Positions 7,958 to 10,789 of a stretch of DNA of 10,789 nucleotides are shown one piece after another. Under the pieces are notes generated by a model. It did not search any database. It had not been told where the DNA came from and saw only the letters and a list, made by a program, of their open reading frames with translations. The position numbers and the translations under genes were made by a program. The DNA is taken from NCBI GenBank assembly GCA_012032855.1, contig JAAUQA010000066.1:1-10789 (forward strand), read 5' to 3'. This stretch comes from Candidatus Competibacteraceae bacterium (GTDB taxonomy: Bacteria; Pseudomonadota; Gammaproteobacteria; Competibacterales; Competibacteraceae). Position 1 is the first letter of the stretch. Every line of letters begins with the position of its first letter.

Positions 7958-8229
7958 ATAGTCTCGCCGCCAATGACGATATTCCTGCTTTGATGGGTTT
8001 TGTGCGGGGCTATAGGGTCGCGGTATGGTGCCCTTACTGCACCGATTACCATTGGCATGGATTGCCGTTACCTGGCTACTCACACCGGGAAGAGCATTGC
8101 CACGATGCCAGCTCACCTTACTACCGAAGTGGTTACACGTTGCGCCCGCTTATTGAGATGCCCGCAGCCGTCTGGCAGGATGCACATCGTCGGCGACCCT
8201 ATGGACCTCACGAGGTCATCTCCGAATAA
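7954..8229 (+). CDS. Small Cys/His-rich (CPYC...HxH...HCH) protein, probable metal binder
   Basis: ATG 7954 overlaps the stop of the Sel1 gene in an ATGA junction, so translation is probably coupled. The 91-residue product begins MNSLAANDDIPALMGFVRGY and contains WCPYCTDYHWHG, HREEHCHD and SSPYYRSGYTLRP. A CxxC with nearby HxH and HCH strongly suggests one zinc or other metal site. Small proteins with a WCPYC(R)xxHxHG...HC....SPYxxTGYxL layout are familiar as hypothetical proteins in actinobacteria and on mobile elements; their function is unknown to me. No signal peptide or membrane segment is present, so it is cytoplasmic. The frame is intact. The ATG at 7846 in the same frame lies inside the Sel1 gene and is not the start. 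Confidence 0.72.
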   Translation: MNSLAANDDIPALMGFVRGYRVAVWCPYCTDYHWHGLPLPGYSHREEHCHDASSPYYRSGYTLRPLIEMPAAVWQDAHRRRPYGPHEVISE

Positions 8230-8299
8230 ACAGCAGTTCCGACTTTCCGGTTTTTGGATCACTCCCAAATAATCCACAGGCGACTGGTAATAGCAACTA

Positions 8300-8315
8300 T
8301 TTTGTCATGACAAAA
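8300..8315. promoter_or_regulatory. Perfect 16-bp palindrome over the putative start codon of the oxidoreductase gene
   Basis: TTTTGTCA (8300-8307) is followed immediately by its exact reverse complement TGACAAAA (8308-8315). The ATG at 8307-8309 lies in the centre. Perfect palindromes of this size are typical dimeric repressor sites, and this position would block initiation. There is no loop or T-run, so it is not a terminator. The region 8230-8299 shows nothing else I can support. Confidence 0.4.
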
Positions 8316-9549
8316 AATCACGTGCTCTGATATCGTCGTCTGGGGTGCAACCGGATTCACCGGGCGGCTGGTCGCGGAATACCTGCTTGACCGGTACGGC
8401 GTTGACGGTGATCTACGCTGGGCAATCGGCGGACGTAACCCAGCAAAGCTCAAACAGATCCGCGCCGAACTGGGTGGCGCTGCCGAATCCCTGCCTATCC
8501 TGATCGGCGATAGCAATGATCCCGCATCGCTGGACAAGTTTTTGCCGAATACTGCTGTCGTCTGTTCCACCGTAGGGCCGTTCGCCCAGTATGGAACGGA
8601 GTTGGTCGCCGCGTGCGTGCGCCATGGTACCCACTACTGCGACCTCTCGGGAGAGGTGCATTGGATGCAGCGGATGATTGACACCTACCAACGGCAGGCT
8701 CAAGAATCCGACGCTCGCATCGTCCATGCCTGCGGCTTCGATTCCATTCCGTCAGATCTTGGCTGCCTACTCATCAACCAGGTGATGCGAGAGCGACATG
8801 GACAACCGTGCCATGAGGTCAAACTGCGTGTTCGTAAAATGAAAGGCACTTTCAGCGGCGGAACGTTCGCCAGTATGCTCAACGCCCTGGAGGAGGCTAA
8901 GCATGATCCAGTCGCGCGCCGCGCGCTGGGTAACCCCTACGCCCTGAACCCGGAAGGCGCCCGCTCGGGGCCAGATGGACCTGATCAACAAGTGCCCGCA
9001 TGGGACGTGGATATCAGGACTTGGACGGCGCCTTTCGTAATGGCGTCGATTAACACGCGTGTCGTCAGACGCAGCAATGCTTTGATGAATAATGCTTACG
9101 GCAGCCACTTCCGTTACAGCGAAGCGGTGACAATGGGAACCGGTCCATTGGGGCTGGCCAAGGCAACAGCATTGACGGCAGCGCTCGGTGGGTTTTTGCT
9201 CAGCACGTCGTTCAGACCCTCCCGGGCACTTTTGAATAAGTGGCTGTTCCCCCAACCCGGTGAAGGCCCATCCCGTGAACAGCGTGAACAAGGATATTTT
9301 GAGATTATCCTGATCGGCAAACATCCTGAGGATGCATCGCTGGATCTGCGAGCTAAAGTCACCGCTGACCGCGATCCCGGTTACGGAGCGACCTGTAAAA
9401 TGCTTGGCGAAAGCGCCGTCTGTCTTGCCAAAGACACGGATGCACTCAATGTCGGTGGTGGATTCTGGACGCCGGCCTCCAGCATGGGAACACAGCTTAT
9501 TGAGCGGCTAAAGGCAAATGCCGGCATGACGTTCGAACTCACTGAGTAA
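8307..9549 (+). CDS. Saccharopine dehydrogenase-like NAD(P)-binding oxidoreductase (trans-acting enoyl reductase type), frame break near the start
   Basis: The product belongs to the saccharopine-dehydrogenase-like Rossmann family, which includes SCCPDH and mycobacterial trans-acting enoyl reductases; the true substrate is unknown. From 8329 the frame is continuous to TAA at 9547-9549. It includes DIVVWGATGFTGRLVAEYLL, the dinucleotide motif GATGFTG, IGGRNPAKL, a STVGPFAQYG segment, HYCDLSGEVHW and CGFDSIPSDLG, all typical of the family. No ATG, GTG or TTG exists in this frame upstream of the motif. ATG 8307 (MTKNHVL) lies in another frame that hits TGA at 8328, and one extra base (or two missing) at 8326-8330 joins it, giving about 413 residues, the normal length. 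The next start in the intact frame, TTG 8542, would remove the Rossmann motif. It stands alone between accessory run and partition gene. The family is secure; the role on a mobile element is not. Confidence 0.88.
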
Positions 9550-9908
9550 GCGATACCAGCATTGCCAAACTCGATTCAGGCTTGTTGTAACAACGGTGCA
9601 ATGGACCCAGTTGTAAAGACATGGACGCGCCCTATATACAACGGTATCAAGGTACCGAACTGGAAAGTGTTATTAACCCTGAAAGAGATGGAGCGTACTT
9701 GTCAATACAAACGAAAAGGATAAGCCTCGCCATAATTTTCCCTTTTTCGGATGATGAAAATTCCGATGCTTTCAAGTAATCAGTAGCGTACTGTCGAAGC
9801 TGATCATCGAGCCACCTGCGGCAAGCTACGGCATCATGACAATTCACATTAATAGCAAACTTCGGTCCCTGATTTGGGGAAGCGTCTTGAAGCAATTAGT
9901 CTCGCTGA

Positions 9909-9932
9909 AAATTTCTCACCGGTGAGAAATTT
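9909..9932. promoter_or_regulatory. Perfect 24-bp palindrome upstream of parA, probable operator or partition site
   Basis: The half AAATTTCTCACC (9909-9920) is followed without a gap by its exact complement GGTGAGAAATTT (9921-9932). It ends 78 bp before the parA ATG and 18 bp before the likely -35. Having no loop, it would be a poor hairpin and is better read as a site for a dimeric protein. Type Ia ParA proteins with an N-terminal DNA-binding domain repress their own promoter through inverted repeats, so ParA is the obvious candidate; a replication regulator or ParB is possible. Confidence 0.55.
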
Positions 9933-9950
9933 GGCATAATTGTATTTCGT

Positions 9951-9979
9951 TTGCTAAAAACCCGCAAAATATGTATAAA
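9951..9979 (+). promoter_or_regulatory. Predicted sigma70 promoter of parA
   Basis: TTGCTA (9951-9956, 4 of 6 to the -35 consensus), a 17-bp spacer and TATAAA (9974-9979, 5 of 6 to the -10 consensus) lie 31 bp ahead of the parA ATG. The leader holds a small CCAAC-A6-GTTGG hairpin (9984-9999). A weaker TTGGCA at 9931-9936 overlaps the palindrome. Confidence 0.5.
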
Positions 9980-10010
9980 ATAGCCAACAAAAAAGTTGGG
10001 CGCCACTACT

Positions 10011-10789
10011 ATGCTTATTTCAGGTTTTGACCTATCTCAACTGGCTGATAATGCCGCTCAGCGAGGTCGTCAATTGCTTAATGATCTGCAGACCTACTTA
10101 GAACGCGATCATGAACAACGGGAACTTCCAGAATTTGGCATTGAGAAGGCTGCGGAATTGATTGGCTGCACCAGTCAGCATATACGCGATAAAGAGAATG
10201 ATGGAACGCTGGATAAACCTCGCACGCATCGTGTGGGCGTAATGGATCGTCGGATATATAACTACAATGAAGTCAACCAGATAAGACGTGCCTTGAAGCG
10301 CGACGACATTTCAAATGGGAAATGTGCACGGATCATTTTCAGTAATCTTAAGGGGGGCGTCGGAAAAACAAGCCACGCCCTCCACTTGAGCCACTATACC
10401 GCGCGCGAAGGGATGCGTATGCTAGTAATCGATCTTGATCCCCAGGCTACGCTTACTACGGCTTTTGGGTTAGTGCCAGGATTGAACGTGGACTCCGGAG
10501 AGGACATCGGCCCGGCATTAACAACCAACCCAGAAATCATAACGCGCACGATTAAGCATACGCGCTGGAACGAAATCGATGTAGTTCCAGCGCAGTTATC
10601 GTTGCAGTACACAGATTGGCAGATGCTACAGGAGCAGAAAAGCCATGAATCTACATTGGGGCCTCTGCCACTCAGACTACATTCAGCCCTACAAACAATT
10701 GAAGATCAATACGATCTTATAGTTATCGATACACCGCCCGCACTCGGCATGCTGAGTCTCAACGCGATTGCGGCGGCAGACATGATAAT
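10011..10789 (+). CDS. parA: ParA-family partition ATPase with N-terminal helix-turn-helix (partial, C-terminus off the right edge)
   Basis: ParA ATPases drive plasmid segregation by forming gradients on the nucleoid and responding to ParB bound at parS. ATG 10011 is chosen as the first ATG of the frame; an in-frame TTG at 9996 is possible and the ribosome site is weak. The 259 visible residues are uninterrupted. Residues 40-95 form a MerR/HTH-like DNA-binding domain (FGIEKAAELIGCTSQHIRDK). The deviant Walker A is LKGGVGKTS (113-121) with the signature Lys 115, Walker A' is VIDLDPQAT (139-147), and Walker B is DLIVIDTPPALG (235-246). The extra N-terminal domain marks the type Ia (P1/P7-like) class that also represses its own operon. 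parB should follow beyond the edge. This gene, and the replicon it implies, is the best evidence that the window is plasmid-borne, although ICEs also carry ParA. Confidence 0.94.
   Translation, partial: MLISGFDLSQLADNAAQRGRQLLNDLQTYLERDHEQRELPEFGIEKAAELIGCTSQHIRDKENDGTLDKPRTHRVGVMDRRIYNYNEVNQIRRALKRDDISNGKCARIIFSNLKGGVGKTSHALHLSHYTAREGMRMLVIDLDPQATLTTAFGLVPGLNVDSGEDIGPALTTNPEIITRTIKHTRWNEIDVVPAQLSLQYTDWQMLQEQKSHESTLGPLPLRLHSALQTIEDQYDLIVIDTPPALGMLSLNAIAAADMI

Larger units (their letters stand above)
9550..10010. other. Intergenic region between oxidoreductase and parA
   Basis: These 461 bp hold no convincing gene. The left part has four copies of a GTTGT/ACAAC half-site (9584-9588, 9590-9594, 9610-9614, 9638-9642) and a repeated ACAACGGT (9590-9597 and 9638-9645). 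A minus-strand frame at 9895-9647 starts at TTG with no ribosome site; it contains CHDAVACRRWLDDQLRQYA and could be a gene remnant. The right part holds the 24-bp palindrome and the parA promoter listed separately. Confidence 0.4.

Noticed and set aside
8265..8280. Single DnaA-box-like TAATCCACA
   Set aside because: There is one imperfect copy with no iterons or AT-rich unwinding region, so there is no support for an origin.
8767..9324. Minus-strand open frame of 185 codons
   Set aside because: It lies wholly inside the oxidoreductase gene, whose protein motifs are unmistakable.
9647..9895. Minus-strand 82-codon frame with CHDAVACRRWLDDQLRQYA
   Set aside because: It starts at TTG directly after a stop, has no ribosome site or known family, and could at most be a remnant; it is mentioned only in the intergenic entry.
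9909..9932. Palindrome as a rho-independent terminator for the oxidoreductase gene
   Set aside because: It has no loop, is 360 bp past the stop, and is not followed by a T-run in the plus direction.
1..10789. CRISPR arrays, tRNA or rRNA genes, complete insertion sequences
   Set aside because: I saw no regularly spaced repeats, no tRNA- or rRNA-like stretches and no transposase with terminal inverted repeats.

Overview
The window looks like part of a conjugative plasmid or integrative conjugative element from a proteobacterium, most likely a gammaproteobacterium. It carries a Dot/Icm-type (type IVB, MPF_I, IncI-like) secretion/conjugation module and a plasmid-type ParA partition gene. Host and replicon type are inferred from gene families; no rRNA, replication gene or chromosomal marker fixes them.

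Layout. Bases 1-5081 hold a minus-strand transfer block in the order dotE (icmC/traQ), dotP (icmD/traR), dotN (icmJ/traT), dotO (icmB/traU), then after a 126-bp AT-rich regulatory gap the lipoprotein gene dotD (traH), which runs off the left edge. The first four keep the order of the Legionella icmC-D-J-B cluster. DotO is the VirB4-like ATPase of the machine, DotN is a zinc-binding subunit of the coupling complex, DotE and DotP are small inner-membrane proteins, and DotD is an outer-membrane core lipoprotein. Divergent from dotE, on the plus strand (5184-8229), lies an accessory run: a proline-rich secreted protein of no family I recognise, a 67-residue unknown, a secreted DRGH-type non-specific DNA/RNA nuclease, a Sel1-repeat lipoprotein, and a small CPYC/H-rich protein whose ATG overlaps the Sel1 stop (ATGA). 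Next come a saccharopine-dehydrogenase-like oxidoreductase (about 8307-9549), a 460-bp non-coding stretch with a perfect 24-bp palindrome and a likely promoter, and the ParA gene (10011 to the right edge) with an N-terminal helix-turn-helix.

Condition of the sequence. Nearly every gene between about 1.4 and 8.4 kb is interrupted. I count nine frame breaks that behave as single-base indels, several in or beside homopolymers, in dotO (2), dotN, dotP, dotE, the secreted unknown (2), the Sel1 gene and the oxidoreductase. There are also four in-frame stops: one in the nuclease and three in the Sel1 gene. Restoring the frames gives proteins of the expected family length (DotO about 1012, DotP 131, DotE 171 residues). 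Either the consensus has uncorrected homopolymer errors or this is a recently decaying element. The four nonsense codons are each explainable by a C:G to T:A transition and fit real decay of the cargo better than homopolymer error. The partial parA and dotD frames are clean.

The least explained parts are the divergent secreted unknown with its small partner gene, the AT-rich control regions shared by dotE and dotD, and the palindromes ahead of parA and at the oxidoreductase start.
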